Positions 18,419-27,989 of a DNA stretch of 64,000 bases are shown one piece after another. Positions within the stretch are counted from its first letter, which is position 1, and the number at the start of each line of letters is the position of its first letter. The notes under the pieces were generated by a model. That model made no database searches. It was not told the DNA's origin and was given only the letters and a program-made list of their open reading frames with translations. This stretch comes from DASRHD01 sp035485575. GTDB lineage: Bacteria; Verrucomicrobiota; Verrucomicrobiia; Opitutales; Opitutaceae. Location of the stretch: assembly GCA_035485575.1 (NCBI GenBank), contig DATHNW010000026.1, positions 62,001 through 126,000 on the forward strand, given 5' to 3'. A program made the position numbers and the translations under genes.

Positions 18419-19207
18419 AAACGCCTTGGCATTCGCGGTGGTCACCGCGGCCAGTTCGTCGAGACTGATGCCGAACAACCCGGCCGCATATTCAGCGGTG
18501 TGCCGCAGGAACGCGGGCTCGTTCGGCTTCCCGCGATGCGGCATGGGCGTGAGATAGGGCGCATCCGTCTCCAGCATCAGCCGGCCCAGCCCCTGTGCCT
18601 GCGCGGCCGCGCGCACCGCATCGGCGTTTTTGTAGGTGAGAATACCCGTGAACGACCCGCGGCCGCCGCGCCGCACGAGTTCGGTCATTTCCGCCTCGCC
18701 CTCGACAAAGCAATGAAACACCACCCGTGCCCAGTCCAGACCGCTCGCATCAATCATCTCCACGCATTCGCTAAACGCTCCACGCGAATGTACCACCAGC
18801 GGACAGCCAAGCTTCCGGGCGATTTCCAGCTGCACCGCAAATGCCCCGCGCTGCCAGCCGAGGATTTTTTCCGCCTCGGCCGCCTCCTTGGGCAGGTGAA
18901 ACCGGTCGAGCCCGCACTCGCCCAGCCCCACCGGCCGCAGTGCAGCATCGGCGCGCCAGAACGCCTCGATCCGCGCAACGGCCTTTTCCCAGTCTTCACC
19001 GACCGAACACGGATGCAGCCCGACAGTGAAACAAATCTCATCCGTGCGCCCGGACGCGAGATCGCGATAGAGAGTCCAGTCCTCCGGCTCCGTGCCGATG
19101 GCAATCATCGCCGTCACATCCGCGGCGCGCGCGCGCGCCAGTGCCGCGGCCAGTTCGCCGCTCCGGGCAAACGAGTCCAGATGCGTGTGGGTATCGATCA
19201 AATTCAT
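18407..19207 (-). CDS. TatD family metal-dependent hydrolase (DNase)
   Basis: 266 residues with the TIM-barrel metal site: DTHTHLD at 5-11, TVGLHPCSVGE, CLVVHSRG (in the form PLVVHSRGA), and LMLETDAPYLTPMPHRGKPNEP near the C-terminus. TatD enzymes are 3'-5' exonucleases acting in DNA repair or degradation. The final residues FFQI and the TAA stop fall in sequence shared with the dispersed repeat, so the C-terminus may have been re-formed by repeat insertion. Confidence 0.92.
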   Translation of the reverse strand: MNLIDTHTHLDSFARSGELAAALARARAADVTAMIAIGTEPEDWTLYRDLASGRTDEICFTVGLHPCSVGEDWEKAVARIEAFWRADAALRPVGLGECGLDRFHLPKEAAEAEKILGWQRGAFAVQLEIARKLGCPLVVHSRGAFSECVEMIDASGLDWARVVFHCFVEGEAEMTELVRRGGRGSFTGILTYKNADAVRAAAQAQGLGRLMLETDAPYLTPMPHRGKPNEPAFLRHTAEYAAGLFGISLDELAAVTTANAKAFFQI

Positions 19208-19210
19208 TTT

Positions 19211-20710
19211 TTAACGCCCCAAATACAACGCACCGTAGCGCTCGCGCAAATATTGCACCAGAAATCGGGGTGACAATTCGCCTCCGGTCACCCGCCGCGC
19301 CAGTTCGAGCAGGTCATGACGCTTGCCCTGCGCGTGCACGTTCGTGCGCAGCCAGCCTAGCAGGCCCGAAAAGTCACCGCGTGCAAAGTCCGCCTCGAGT
19401 CCGGGCAATGCGCGCTGCGCCGTAAACCAAAGCTGCGCCGCCAGCATGTTGCCGAGGCAATAGCTCGGGAAATACCCGAAGGCCCCGCCACTCCAGTGCA
19501 CATCTTGCAGCACGCCTTCACGGTCGGCCGCCGGCTCAAGGCCCAGCAGGTCGCGCGCCGCCGCCCGCCATGCCTCCGGCAGGTCGCGCACAGCCAGCTC
19601 GCCCGAAAAAAGTTTTTTCTCGAGTTCGAAGCGGAGCACGATGTGCAGGTTGTAGGTCACCTCGTCGGCCTCGACCCGGATGAGCGTCGGCTGCACGGCG
19701 TTGATCGCGAGGTAGAGTTCCTCCGAGGGGATGGCCCGGGTCTGCGTCGGAAATTTCTCGCGAAAGCGCGGCTCGAAAAATTTCCAGAACACCCGGCTGC
19801 GCGCGACCTGGTTTTCCCACAGCCGGCTTTGCGACTCATGCACGCCCATGCCCGCAGCCTGGCCCAGCGCCGTCGCGTGATGCTCGCGCGGCAGGCCCTG
19901 CTCATAAAGGCCGTGACCGGTCTCATGGATGGAACTGAAGAGCGAATCGAGAGGATTGTCCTCGTCGAAACGCGTGGTCATGCGGATGTCCATGCCGCTA
20001 CCCGAGCAAAAGGGATGCAGCGACACGTCGATGCGCCCGCGCCGGTAGTCGAAGCCGAGCCGTTCGGTCACTTCGGTCAAAAACGAGCGTTGCTGCGCGA
20101 CCGGGAAGCCGTGAAAAATGTCCGCCCGCGCCTTCACCGGCGAATCAATGATGGCACGGCCGAGCGGCACAAGTTCCGCCTTCAGCTCTGCAAACAGCCG
20201 CCCGATGGCCGCCGCGGTCAGACCCGGGTCGTGCTTGTCGATGTGGTAGTCATAAGGCGCACCGCCGAAGCCCAGCAGCTCCGCCTCGCGTCGCGCGAGA
20301 GCGAGATGTTTTTCCAGGAACGGCGCATAGCTCGCGAAGTCCGATTTCGCCCTCGCCTCGGCCCAGGCATGGTAGGCGTGGCTGCTGTGCATCGCCTTCT
20401 CGTGCACGAAATCCGCCGGCAGTCTGGTCACTCGATCGTAGTCGCGGCGCGCATGATGCAGCACGACACCCTGGTCGCCGCTGAGCTTATCCCGCCGCGC
20501 CTCGAGTTCGCGCAGCCATTCACCGATGCGGACGTCGCCCGCGGCGGCATGCTGCAGTTCGGCCATCAGCGCGAGCTGCTCGGCGCGCAGGCTGGCGCTG
20601 TCGGGCGGCAGGTTCACCTGCTCATCCCAGCTGAGCAGACCGTCCACCGTGCCGAGCAGATGGATGCGTTTCAGCCGGTCGATGAGTCCGGCGTAGGCGT
20701 CGGTGCTCAT
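19211..20710 (-). CDS. M32 family carboxypeptidase (Taq type)
   Basis: A 499-residue cytoplasmic metallocarboxypeptidase. The zinc motif HExxH is H262-ETG-H266, preceded by the family marks HPF (232-234), SGSGMDIRMTTRFDE (237-250) and followed by HESQSRLWENQVARSR. The length equals that of Thermus carboxypeptidase. I start at ATG 20710 (MSTDAYAGLIDRLKRI); the 63-residue upstream extension is not conserved-looking. It lies three bases upstream of tatD on the same strand, so the two are probably co-transcribed. Confidence 0.94.
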   Translation of the reverse strand: MSTDAYAGLIDRLKRIHLLGTVDGLLSWDEQVNLPPDSASLRAEQLALMAELQHAAAGDVRIGEWLRELEARRDKLSGDQGVVLHHARRDYDRVTRLPADFVHEKAMHSSHAYHAWAEARAKSDFASYAPFLEKHLALARREAELLGFGGAPYDYHIDKHDPGLTAAAIGRLFAELKAELVPLGRAIIDSPVKARADIFHGFPVAQQRSFLTEVTERLGFDYRRGRIDVSLHPFCSGSGMDIRMTTRFDEDNPLDSLFSSIHETGHGLYEQGLPREHHATALGQAAGMGVHESQSRLWENQVARSRVFWKFFEPRFREKFPTQTRAIPSEELYLAINAVQPTLIRVEADEVTYNLHIVLRFELEKKLFSGELAVRDLPEAWRAAARDLLGLEPAADREGVLQDVHWSGGAFGYFPSYCLGNMLAAQLWFTAQRALPGLEADFARGDFSGLLGWLRTNVHAQGKRHDLLELARRVTGGELSPRFLVQYLRERYGALYLGR

Positions 20711-20816
20711 CGTCCACCTCGCACTGGAGAAAAGTAAGCCAGGTTCATCCTGCAAACTAAGCGCGCCGTGTTTCCGCGCGCAAGCACGAGGCACTTCCAG
20801 CGCAGCCGGAACGCAT

Positions 20817-20846
20817 AAAAAAGCTCCGGGGCGGCTGCCCCGGAGC
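20817..20846 (-). terminator. Rho-independent terminator
   Basis: A 10-bp perfect stem (GCTCCGGGGC, 20823-20832, with 20837-20846; loop GGCT) is followed on the minus strand by six T residues (20822-20817). It lies 34 bases downstream of the stop of the 190-residue exported protein gene and ends its transcript. Confidence 0.9.
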
Positions 20847-20879
20847 GAAAAATGCGCGAACCTGATCAGGCGGATGGCT

Positions 20880-21452
20880 TCAGGTTTGCGCCGCCGCATT
20901 GAGCTGCGTCATGGCGTCGGCATAGGTCTCGTAACCGTATTCGAGCATGAGTTGCGAATGCTCCCAAGTCTCGGGCGTGGCCTTGCGCGCTTCCTGCAGG
21001 CTGTCCTTGAGCTTCTTTTCATTGGCTTTGACGATCGAGAGCGCAGAATTGAATTTCGCGCGCGAAACGGCATCCATCGCTTTGGCTCGGTCTTTGAGTG
21101 CGGCCGCCGCCTGTTCGCTCGCGTCGATCCGATCGCTGATTTTGCCGGTCAGCGAATCGCGCGAAGCAAACGTCGACGTATGAATGTCCCGCACGATGCC
21201 GGGCTCGTTGAGGGTGCTGGAGATGTTTACGCGGGCTGCGGCGGGGGCATTGTGCGGCGCCGGGTCAGCAGCCTGTAGACCGGCGCCGCCGCTGGCATCA
21301 AGGCCCGGCTGGCCTTGGGCGGCGGGCGCAGCAACGTTAGCGGCCGTGGACGAGACGGTGTTCCCACCATCACGGGCCTGGGCAAACACCACGGGAGCGG
21401 ACAGGGCAAACGCAGACAGGAGGGCCAAACAAAAACAGGGGTTCGTTTTCAT
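20880..21452 (-). CDS. Exported protein of unknown function, Ala-rich
   Basis: 190 residues with a clear signal peptide (1-24, ALSAPVVFAQA). The mature N-terminal 60 residues are low-complexity and rich in Ala, Gly and Pro; the C-terminal half is helical and charged (about 100-185) and may form a coiled coil. I recognise no family. It is single-gene: a strong terminator follows and the gene ahead is 145 bases away. Confidence 0.75.
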   Translation of the reverse strand: MKTNPCFCLALLSAFALSAPVVFAQARDGGNTVSSTAANVAAPAAQGQPGLDASGGAGLQAADPAPHNAPAAARVNISSTLNEPGIVRDIHTSTFASRDSLTGKISDRIDASEQAAAALKDRAKAMDAVSRAKFNSALSIVKANEKKLKDSLQEARKATPETWEHSQLMLEYGYETYADAMTQLNAAAQT

Positions 21453-21597
21453 GTTTTATCCTTTCGTTGAGGTTCGTCCCTTGGTTCCCGTTGCGTGAAA
21501 AAAGTTCACCGCAATTTCTATTTCATGACCGGCAACTTGCACGGCACGACCGTGCAGCCCGCAAGGCATGATCGACCACCCTCATACCCGATGCGCG

Positions 21598-21846
21598 TTA
21601 TACGTTCACGCTATTGTCGCATTTGAAATGAGCCTGTGAGCGCCGCAAAGCATGGGCGCGCAATGCGGCATCCTGGGCCTGGCGCGCCGCGGTCAGCGGA
21701 AGCGCCGATCCGGCTTCGTTCCCGGCCACGGCAAGTGCCGCGAGACAGAGCAACAGCTCCGCCCGCCGCTCCAGCCGGGTCGCCGGAAACCAGGCATGGG
21801 CGGCGAGCCAATAGACCGTGTCGCGGAATGGATCGGACGTTTTCAT
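21598..21846 (-). CDS. Small hypothetical protein coupled to an ArsC/Spx-like gene
   Basis: An 82-residue protein whose ATG overlaps the stop of the upstream reductase-like gene (ATGA, 21843-21846), so translation is coupled. It has a mildly hydrophobic middle (AELLLCLAALAVAG) and an Ala/Arg-rich helical end. No family recognised. The overlap is the main reason to accept it as a gene. Confidence 0.6.
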   Translation of the reverse strand: MKTSDPFRDTVYWLAAHAWFPATRLERRAELLLCLAALAVAGNEAGSALPLTAARQAQDAALRAHALRRSQAHFKCDNSVNV

Positions 21847-22202
21847 TTTTTCAACAGTGCCGCAGTCCAGGCCGTCTCGTCAAAGCCCGTGAGCGCCACG
21901 CCGGCGCCCAGCAGAAAGGGCCGTTTCACAAGATTGCCGTTTTGCGCGAGGAGCGCGAGCGCGGCGGCGCCCGTCATGGCCGGAAGTTTCTCACCGAGTT
22001 TCTGTTCGCGGTAATCACGGCCGGAAGTGTTGAAGAGCCGGCGCAGTTCGCCGCCCTGCCCCGCCAGCATTGTGCGCAGTTCCGCCATCGACGGTGGCGT
22101 CTCGCGGATGGGATGTTCGGTGAAGGCCAGCCCATGCGCGCGCAACCATTTCACGGCGCGGCGGCAGGTGTCGCAGCTGGCATAAGTATAAATCTTGAGC
22201 AC
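21843..22202 (-). CDS. ArsC/Spx family thioredoxin-fold protein
   Basis: 119 residues from a GTG at 22202: VLKIYTYASCDTC places a CxxC motif (C10, C13) after the first strand, as in Spx and YffB-like proteins; FTEHPIRETPPSMAELRTML and the PFLLGAGVALTGFDE end match the family. It could be a thiol-dependent reductase (glutaredoxin- or arsenate-reductase-like). No ars genes lie nearby, so arsenate reduction is not implied. The longer frame upstream crosses the divergent ABC gene. Confidence 0.82.
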   Translation of the reverse strand: MLKIYTYASCDTCRRAVKWLRAHGLAFTEHPIRETPPSMAELRTMLAGQGGELRRLFNTSGRDYREQKLGEKLPAMTGAAALALLAQNGNLVKRPFLLGAGVALTGFDETAWTAALLKK

Positions 22203-22299
22203 CCGCCAAGCGTCAGGCCTCCGCGCATCTGACGCAAGCGCCGCCCATTGCAAGGGCTGCAGTTGACCCGCGCGGCCCGGCCCGCGCAGACTTCCCGCG

Positions 22300-23100
22300 A
22301 TGACTCCGATCCTCGAGGTCTCGCGGCTCGCCATTGAGCGCGGCCGCACGCGCATCCTGCGCGACGTGAGCTGGCGCGTGGAACGCGGACAGCACTGGGC
22401 CGTGCTTGGCGCCAACGGCAGCGGCAAAACCTCCCTGCTGCGCGCGCTCACCGGCTACCTGCCGCCGACCTCCGGCCGCATCACCGTGCTGGGAAAAACC
22501 TATGGCGAGAGCGACTGGCGGAAACTGCGCCTTAAAATCGGCCTGGTGACGAGTGCGCTGCAGCCGCACGTGCCGCCGGCCGAACCCGCGCTCGAAACCG
22601 TGCTGAGCGGAAAATTTGCCCAGCTCGACCTGTGGGCCCGGACCACCGCCGTCGATCGCACCGCCGCGCGGCGCCTGCTGCGGCGGGTGGACGGAGCGCA
22701 CCTCGCCGGGCGCGAATGGATGTTTCTCTCGCAGGGCGAGCGGCAGCGCGTGCTCATCGGCCGCGCGCTCATGGCGCGGCCGCGACTGCTCATCCTCGAC
22801 GAACCCTGCGCCGGACTCGACCCCGTGGCGCGCGAACAGTTTTTGGAATTTCTCAACCGTCTCGTTCGCCGGCCCGGGGCACCGGCACTCGTGCTCGTGA
22901 CACATCACGTCGAGGAGATCATCCCGGCCTTCACCCACGCACTCGTGCTGCGCGCGGGCGGGGTTGTGGCCGCGGGGCCGAAGGCACGGGTCGTGACCTC
23001 GGCCGTGCTCAGCCGCGCCTTCGACCGGCACATCCGCGTGCATACCCGCCACGGCCGCCACCGGCTGGAGCTCGCAGCGCGCGGGAGTGCGGTGGTGTGA
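22300..23100 (+). CDS. ABC transporter ATP-binding protein (YlmA/ModF-like, orphan)
   Basis: 266 residues with Walker A GANGSGKT at 37-44, a degenerate signature LSQGERQRV, Walker B LLILDEPCAGLDP and the H-loop LVTHHVEEI. The sequence most resembles single ATPases such as Bacillus YlmA and the ModF halves. No permease or binding-protein gene is adjacent. Start ATG 22300, with 97 bases to the divergent ArsC-like gene. Confidence 0.88.
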   Translation: MTPILEVSRLAIERGRTRILRDVSWRVERGQHWAVLGANGSGKTSLLRALTGYLPPTSGRITVLGKTYGESDWRKLRLKIGLVTSALQPHVPPAEPALETVLSGKFAQLDLWARTTAVDRTAARRLLRRVDGAHLAGREWMFLSQGERQRVLIGRALMARPRLLILDEPCAGLDPVAREQFLEFLNRLVRRPGAPALVLVTHHVEEIIPAFTHALVLRAGGVVAAGPKARVVTSAVLSRAFDRHIRVHTRHGRHRLELAARGSAVV

Positions 23101-23141
23101 ACGCCATTTCCGCACGGGCGCGGAACGTCTAGCCCGCCCGG

Positions 23142-23939
23142 TTAATTTTTGGCGCTACCGAACAACTCGGTAAAAAACACCTGCATGTGCTGCCACGAAC
23201 GGCGGTCGGCTGCGGCATTGTAACCGATGCCATTGAGGCCATTTTGCCGGGCGAGATTGTCCGCGTCGGGATTGGTGAACGCATGCACGGCACCAGCATA
23301 GCTGATGAACTGGTAGTCGAAGCCGCCATCATCCATCGACTTCCGGAAAGCAGCGATGGCTTCGGGCTTTGAAAAGGGATCCAGCGCGCCATGGCAGATG
23401 AGAAGTTTCACTTTGTTCGAGGCGCCGGCCGGCGCCGGCACAAGCGACCCATGGAAACTCACGATGCCGGCCAGCGGGGCGCCGCTGTAGGCAAGCGCCT
23501 GGCACACAGCGCCGCCGAAACAGTAGCCGATGGCGGCGACCCTGCTCTCATCGACCAGGCCGGTGGCGAGCAGCTGGTCGAGCCCGGCGCGCGCGCGCTC
23601 GGCCATGAGCGGCTTGCCATAAAACTGCTTGGAGAGTTCGCCGGCTTTTTTCGCATCGGTCGTGCTCGTTCCGTCGCCATACATATCGGCCGCGAAGGCC
23701 ACGTAGCCGAGTTTGGCCAGCATGACGGCGCGATGCTTCGCGTAGTCGTTGAGGCCCCACCATTCATGCACGACCAGCACGCCGGGGAGCTTGCCGGCTG
23801 CAGCTTTCTCATCGTCGTAGGCGAGGAAGCCCTCGAGCTTCACGCCGGCCTGTTCATAGGGGACGGACTTGGTGACGATCCTGGCCTGCACCGACAGGGC
23901 GGTCGCGGCCAGACCGAGGGAAACAAGAAATGTTTTCAT
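23142..23939 (-). CDS. Dienelactone hydrolase family protein, exported
   Basis: 265 residues with a signal peptide (1-19). The alpha/beta-hydrolase triad is visible as C140 in GYCFGG, D187 in GALDPFS and H219 in GAVHAFTNP, with VVHEWWGLNDYAKHRA near 57-71, the hallmark of the DLH family. A periplasmic location suggests ester or lactone hydrolysis on envelope or imported compounds; the true substrate is unknown. Confidence 0.9.
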   Translation of the reverse strand: MKTFLVSLGLAATALSVQARIVTKSVPYEQAGVKLEGFLAYDDEKAAAGKLPGVLVVHEWWGLNDYAKHRAVMLAKLGYVAFAADMYGDGTSTTDAKKAGELSKQFYGKPLMAERARAGLDQLLATGLVDESRVAAIGYCFGGAVCQALAYSGAPLAGIVSFHGSLVPAPAGASNKVKLLICHGALDPFSKPEAIAAFRKSMDDGGFDYQFISYAGAVHAFTNPDADNLARQNGLNGIGYNAAADRRSWQHMQVFFTELFGSAKN

Positions 23940-23992
23940 GGCGCGCCAACCTGCATGGGTTTGGCGCGCTCGTCAAACGGCCTGCGGAGCGT

Positions 23993-24436
23993 TTACGAAG
24001 GGTAACCGCCGGCGATATATTGCTTCAACTGCTCGCATTCGGCATGACTCGCGGCCGCGACCCAGCGGGAGATGTCGCCGATGGAGATAAGGCCGAGCAA
24101 ACGGCCGTCCTCGACCACGGGCAGATGCCGGCAGCGCTTTTCGGCGAACAGGGTCATCACTTGCTCAATGGTGGTTTCAGGCGCGATGGTGTTCACGCCG
24201 ACGGTCATCACCTTTGCGACCAGCGTGGTTTTTGGATCGACTTCGGCCGCAACGATGCGCGTGAGCACATCGCGCTCGGTGAAAACACCGGTGAGCCGGC
24301 CGCCCTCCATGACGAGGATGCAGCCGATTTTCTGACGATTCATTTCACGCACCGCGTCGGCCACGGTGGCGGTCGGAAGCACTGAATAAATCCTGGAGCC
24401 CTTGTGCTCCAGCAGGGTGGAGATTGAGGTATTCAT
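23993..24436 (-). CDS. CBS domain pair protein
   Basis: A 147-residue protein made of two CBS domains: about 10-65 (ATVADAVREMNRQKIGCILVMEGGRLTG) and 75-135 (TTIEQVMTLFAEKRCRHLPVVEDGRLLGLISIGD). Such stand-alone pairs bind adenine nucleotides and act as energy sensors. I start at ATG 24436; a much longer open frame upstream is antisense to the next gene and not supported. Confidence 0.88.
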   Translation of the reverse strand: MNTSISTLLEHKGSRIYSVLPTATVADAVREMNRQKIGCILVMEGGRLTGVFTERDVLTRIVAAEVDPKTTLVAKVMTVGVNTIAPETTIEQVMTLFAEKRCRHLPVVEDGRLLGLISIGDISRWVAAASHAECEQLKQYIAGGYPS

Positions 24437-24652
24437 GGTAACTTTCGGGGTTGACCGAAATATGGCATAAATGAGCCTCCCCCTCAATCCCAAACGTCCG
24501 TCCGCCCCTGACGAAAAGCGCAGAGGTTTTGCGGTAAAATTCTCCCGCGGGCCCCGGATTTTCCGGACAAAACCCCAGCCATCAGGAAAGGGGTTTGACG
24601 GCGGCGGTGCGCGGACGGAAGGTGGCCTCTCCGCAGCGTCAATTTTTCCGCC

Positions 24653-25162
24653 ATGAAACCACCTCCCCTGCCCGCTGAAACGTTGCGCCGCGTGATCAAG
24701 ATCGCCCGGCTCGATGGCCTGAGTGTGATCGTCGTGGCCGGGCTGAGCGCACTGCTGGCGGCGGCGATGGGCGACCTGGTGAGCGCGATTGTCGCCCTGC
24801 TTGTGACCGCGGCCGGTTGTGGCGAGTGGCACGGGGCCAAGCTGCTCCGGCGCCGCGATATCCGCGGACTGGACTGGCTCGTGCGCAGCCAGCTCTATTT
24901 GCTGAGCGTGATTTTGAGTTATGCGATAACGCGGCTGGCCAGTTACGATCCGGAATATGTGCGCTCGCTCGTCACCCCCGAGATGAATCAGATTTTCCAG
25001 CAAGCCGGCATGAACCTGGATGACATCATGCCCCTGGTGCGCACCGCCTTTTATGCAACGTACGGCACGCTCGCCGTGGTGACGTTGATCTATCAAGGCG
25101 GCCTCGCCTTCTATTACCGACGACGTGCCGCGATCATACACACCGCACTGGGCGGGGAATAA
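24653..25162 (+). CDS. Hypothetical membrane protein
   Basis: 169 residues with about three membrane segments: near 24-55 (VIVVAGLSALLAAAMGDLVSAIVALLV), 78-95 and 135-155. The loop between carries YVRSLVTPEMNQIFQQAGM, probably helical. No family recognised. It is divergent from the CBS gene, with 216 bases between in which I see no further gene. Confidence 0.7.
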   Translation: MKPPPLPAETLRRVIKIARLDGLSVIVVAGLSALLAAAMGDLVSAIVALLVTAAGCGEWHGAKLLRRRDIRGLDWLVRSQLYLLSVILSYAITRLASYDPEYVRSLVTPEMNQIFQQAGMNLDDIMPLVRTAFYATYGTLAVVTLIYQGGLAFYYRRRAAIIHTALGGE

Positions 25163-25255
25163 CGGCGCAAGCGCTACTCCTCATCGCTAGGCAACGCGGC
25201 AGCGGGCACGGCCAGGCAAAAGTGGTGAGAGCAACAAAAGGCCCCTGTCATATTC

Positions 25256-25291
25256 CAAAAACAAAGCGGCCGGTGGATGTCCACCGGCCGC
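25256..25291 (-). terminator. Rho-independent terminator of the GH27 gene
   Basis: An 11-bp perfect GC-rich stem (25266-25276 with 25281-25291, loop ATGT) is followed on the minus strand by a TTTGTTTTTGG tract. It lies 64 bases beyond the GH27 stop. Confidence 0.8.
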
Positions 25292-25354
25292 GGAATGGGG
25301 CACCGGCCCAGGCGGCCGGTATTTTATCAGAACTTCACATGGAAGTTCGCGGGA

Positions 25355-27706
25355 TCATTGTCCGACGAACGTGAACGTATCGGCAGTGATATAGAACTGG
25401 GTCGCAGATGAGTTCTTGCCCGTCACCGTCAGCACGATGGTGTGCGCCCCCGAGGTGCTGAGCGTCACCGTGCCGAAGGTTTTGCTCAGATAGGCCTGGG
25501 TCGTGGAGTACTGGTCAAGCGTGCCGCCCACCGCGATGCCATCGACGGTCAACGTATGCTGGCCGCGAGTGGTGTTGGTCTTGTAGCGCATTTGGACCTG
25601 ATACGTGCCAGCAGGCATGCTGGTGGTCGTGAAGGTTATCGTCTGGCCCGCGGCGGTGGAGTTGAGAAACTCGATCACTCCTCCGCTGGCATTGGTGTCG
25701 TTGCTGATACTGACCGTCGCGCCGCTGCCCACCGGCGAGAGGCTTTCGGCTTCAAGCGTGAACGTGGGCGGTGTTGCGCTGTAGGTGGCGCTGGTCACCG
25801 GGCTGTCGGTGAAGCCGGCCTCATAGGCAATCGCCCGCAGCGTGGTCGGATTGGTGGTGATGCCCACTGGGCTGTTAGGGTAGACCGTGCCGTTGGTCTC
25901 ACTCGGCGCGCTGCCATCCGTCGTGTAGCGAATGGTCGCACCGCCCGTGACTGTGGTAATCGTCACCGAGAGCGGGGGCGCACCGCTGGCCGGACTGAAG
26001 ACCGGCGCGGCGACTTGCGGAACGGCGATGGTGTAGGTGGCGCTGGTCCGCGGGCTGTCGGTGAAGCCGCTGGCATACGCGATCGCCTGCAAGGTCGTCG
26101 TGCTGCTGATGTTGACCGGGCTGGAGTAAATCGTGCCGTTGGTCTCCGTCGGCGTGCTGCCATCCGTCGTGTAGCGAATAGCCGCACCGCTGGTGGCGGA
26201 GGTGATGGTCACGTTCTGCGCCGTCGAGTAGGTGCCGCCGCCGGGAGTAAAGACGGGCGCGGCCGCCTGCGGCTGGACGCTGGCAGGGGTTATCTTGAGC
26301 AGCCGGCAGGCGTGCGAGGCCAGACTGCCGCTGCTGAAACTGCCGCTGGAGGTTCCCAGATCAGTATGCGTCCACAGATCGCGCACCGTGGCCGAACCGC
26401 TGAATCCGAGATCGGTGGAGAAACTGCAGGTGATGGTCGCGCTGCCGCTGCCCATGTTGAAGATTCCGACGGTATACGAACCGTCCGGATTTTTCGCGCG
26501 CCAGACGCCGGAGGTCTTGCCAGGAGTGGCGACATGACCGGCTTGATCGACCGCGATGACCTCGGTGTTGGTGATCAGGGGAATGTCACCGGAATTCAAC
26601 TTGGTCAGGTCCTGGCCGAGAATCAGCGGCGAGCAGCAAATTGACCACAGCGTCACCGCACTTCGGCGTTCATTGGTCGAGGCATAGTTGTTGGCCTGGC
26701 CGACAAGCAATGAATCCATGTCGCCCCAACCGCCCGGGCCTTCGAAGGGAGCCCATTGCGGAGAATCACTGTATCGACTGCTGACATCCGACCACGTGCC
26801 GTGGACGTCGCCGTCGATGCGCCAGGAATTTGAAACCTGCTCCCATGTGGCGGCGTTCGCAAATTTCAGGGAGTTGGACAACTTAATCCAGATCGGCCGG
26901 CTGCCCGCGGGCGTGGCCTGGGTGGCGATCAGCCATTGCTGCATGTTGGTGCGATCATCCGCCGAAATGTTGCCTCCGCCGGGTCCGACGAAGTCCCACA
27001 TGACGTAATCGACGCCCCAAGACGCCAGCATGTCCGCATAATTCTGGATCCATTGCGTTGCGCCGGGCTTGGTGAAATCGATCTGATAGGAGTAGGAGGC
27101 TCCGCTGGAGTTCTCGGTGTTGCCGTTGGTCAGGGGTTTGACCACGATGTCCTGCGTCGTGTACGGCTTGCCAGTGGAGGGGTTCAAGGTGTTGTCGATC
27201 GGATATTTCCCATCGTAGCCGGCCTTGAGGATGCCCGGCGTCAAATAGATGCCGATTTTCAGCCCTTTGCCGTGAACGTAGGAAGCGATTCCCGGTATTC
27301 CGCTGGGAAATTTGCTCGAATCAGCTTTGGCAAATCCGTGGCTATCCGTGCCGCTCTCGTCACGCCAGCCGGAATCCATGGCCAGAGTATTGTAGCCAAG
27401 GGAGGCAAGCGTCGTGCCCGCGGGCAGGCCGGAGACTTGCGCCAGCAAGGCATTGGTTTGTCCTTCAACCGTCGTATGGGTGTAGCTCTTGCCAAACGTC
27501 TTCCAGCTGTTCCAGCCCATTGCAGGGGCCTGGCCCAGGCCGTTGTTTGCGGCAGTGGCGGTTAATGGCAGCAACAATCCTCCGGTCAGGGCGGCGGCAA
27601 AAACTGCAGCAGTGGTCAGACGGAGGGTGGAAAAACAGCGGCCGGCGGCCGGCTGGAAATGACTTGAAATTTCCAAGTCGTGGGTGGGTTGGGAACAGGC
27701 ATTCAT
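25355..27706 (-). CDS. Secreted GH27 family glycosidase with chitobiase-type repeats and CBM
   Basis: 783 residues. After a signal region (about 1-53) comes a GH27 TIM barrel: PAMGWNSWKTFG at 61-72, GYNTLAMDSGW near 104-114, the candidate nucleophile D238 (DYVMWDFVG), the candidate acid/base D300 (WRIDGDV) and WGDMDSLLVG at 327-336. The family contains alpha-galactosidases and related enzymes. After a beta-sandwich (to about 475) there are two copies of a CHB_HEX-like module (about 482-562 and 566-645, each with RYTTDGSxPxETNGT) and a C-terminal carbohydrate-binding-like domain (EAESLSPVGSG to the end). It should degrade galactose-containing polysaccharides outside the cytoplasm. No transporter is adjacent. 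Confidence 0.9.
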   Translation of the reverse strand: MNACSQPTHDLEISSHFQPAAGRCFSTLRLTTAAVFAAALTGGLLLPLTATAANNGLGQAPAMGWNSWKTFGKSYTHTTVEGQTNALLAQVSGLPAGTTLASLGYNTLAMDSGWRDESGTDSHGFAKADSSKFPSGIPGIASYVHGKGLKIGIYLTPGILKAGYDGKYPIDNTLNPSTGKPYTTQDIVVKPLTNGNTENSSGASYSYQIDFTKPGATQWIQNYADMLASWGVDYVMWDFVGPGGGNISADDRTNMQQWLIATQATPAGSRPIWIKLSNSLKFANAATWEQVSNSWRIDGDVHGTWSDVSSRYSDSPQWAPFEGPGGWGDMDSLLVGQANNYASTNERRSAVTLWSICCSPLILGQDLTKLNSGDIPLITNTEVIAVDQAGHVATPGKTSGVWRAKNPDGSYTVGIFNMGSGSATITCSFSTDLGFSGSATVRDLWTHTDLGTSSGSFSSGSLASHACRLLKITPASVQPQAAAPVFTPGGGTYSTAQNVTITSATSGAAIRYTTDGSTPTETNGTIYSSPVNISSTTTLQAIAYASGFTDSPRTSATYTIAVPQVAAPVFSPASGAPPLSVTITTVTGGATIRYTTDGSAPSETNGTVYPNSPVGITTNPTTLRAIAYEAGFTDSPVTSATYSATPPTFTLEAESLSPVGSGATVSISNDTNASGGVIEFLNSTAAGQTITFTTTSMPAGTYQVQMRYKTNTTRGQHTLTVDGIAVGGTLDQYSTTQAYLSKTFGTVTLSTSGAHTIVLTVTGKNSSATQFYITADTFTFVGQ

Positions 27707-27989
27707 GGGGAAGGGCTAATGACAGAACTTGCCTCTGCCGGCCTGCAGCAGCCGCAGGTTCGGAAGGCGTGGGGTTGGGGACGGCGGGGTGCCAAGCTTG
27801 GGGTCAGCTTAGTGTCGGGTAGCAAAAGTAACCGGCCCAACCTATGCGTCGATCAATCCCCGATGCAACACCTATAAAGTGATTGGCCCGATCAAATTTT
27901 ATGAGGCGAAGGGCAAGGCTTCGATTGATGATGGCCGCGCAGGGAATAGCCACGCTCGCCAACTCCTCCGTCCTGCGTAGAATTTCTTT

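Noticed and set aside
21536..21565. Hairpin GCACGG/CCGTGC downstream of the 82-residue gene
   Set aside because: Short stem with competing pairings and no T-run; not strong enough to call a terminator.
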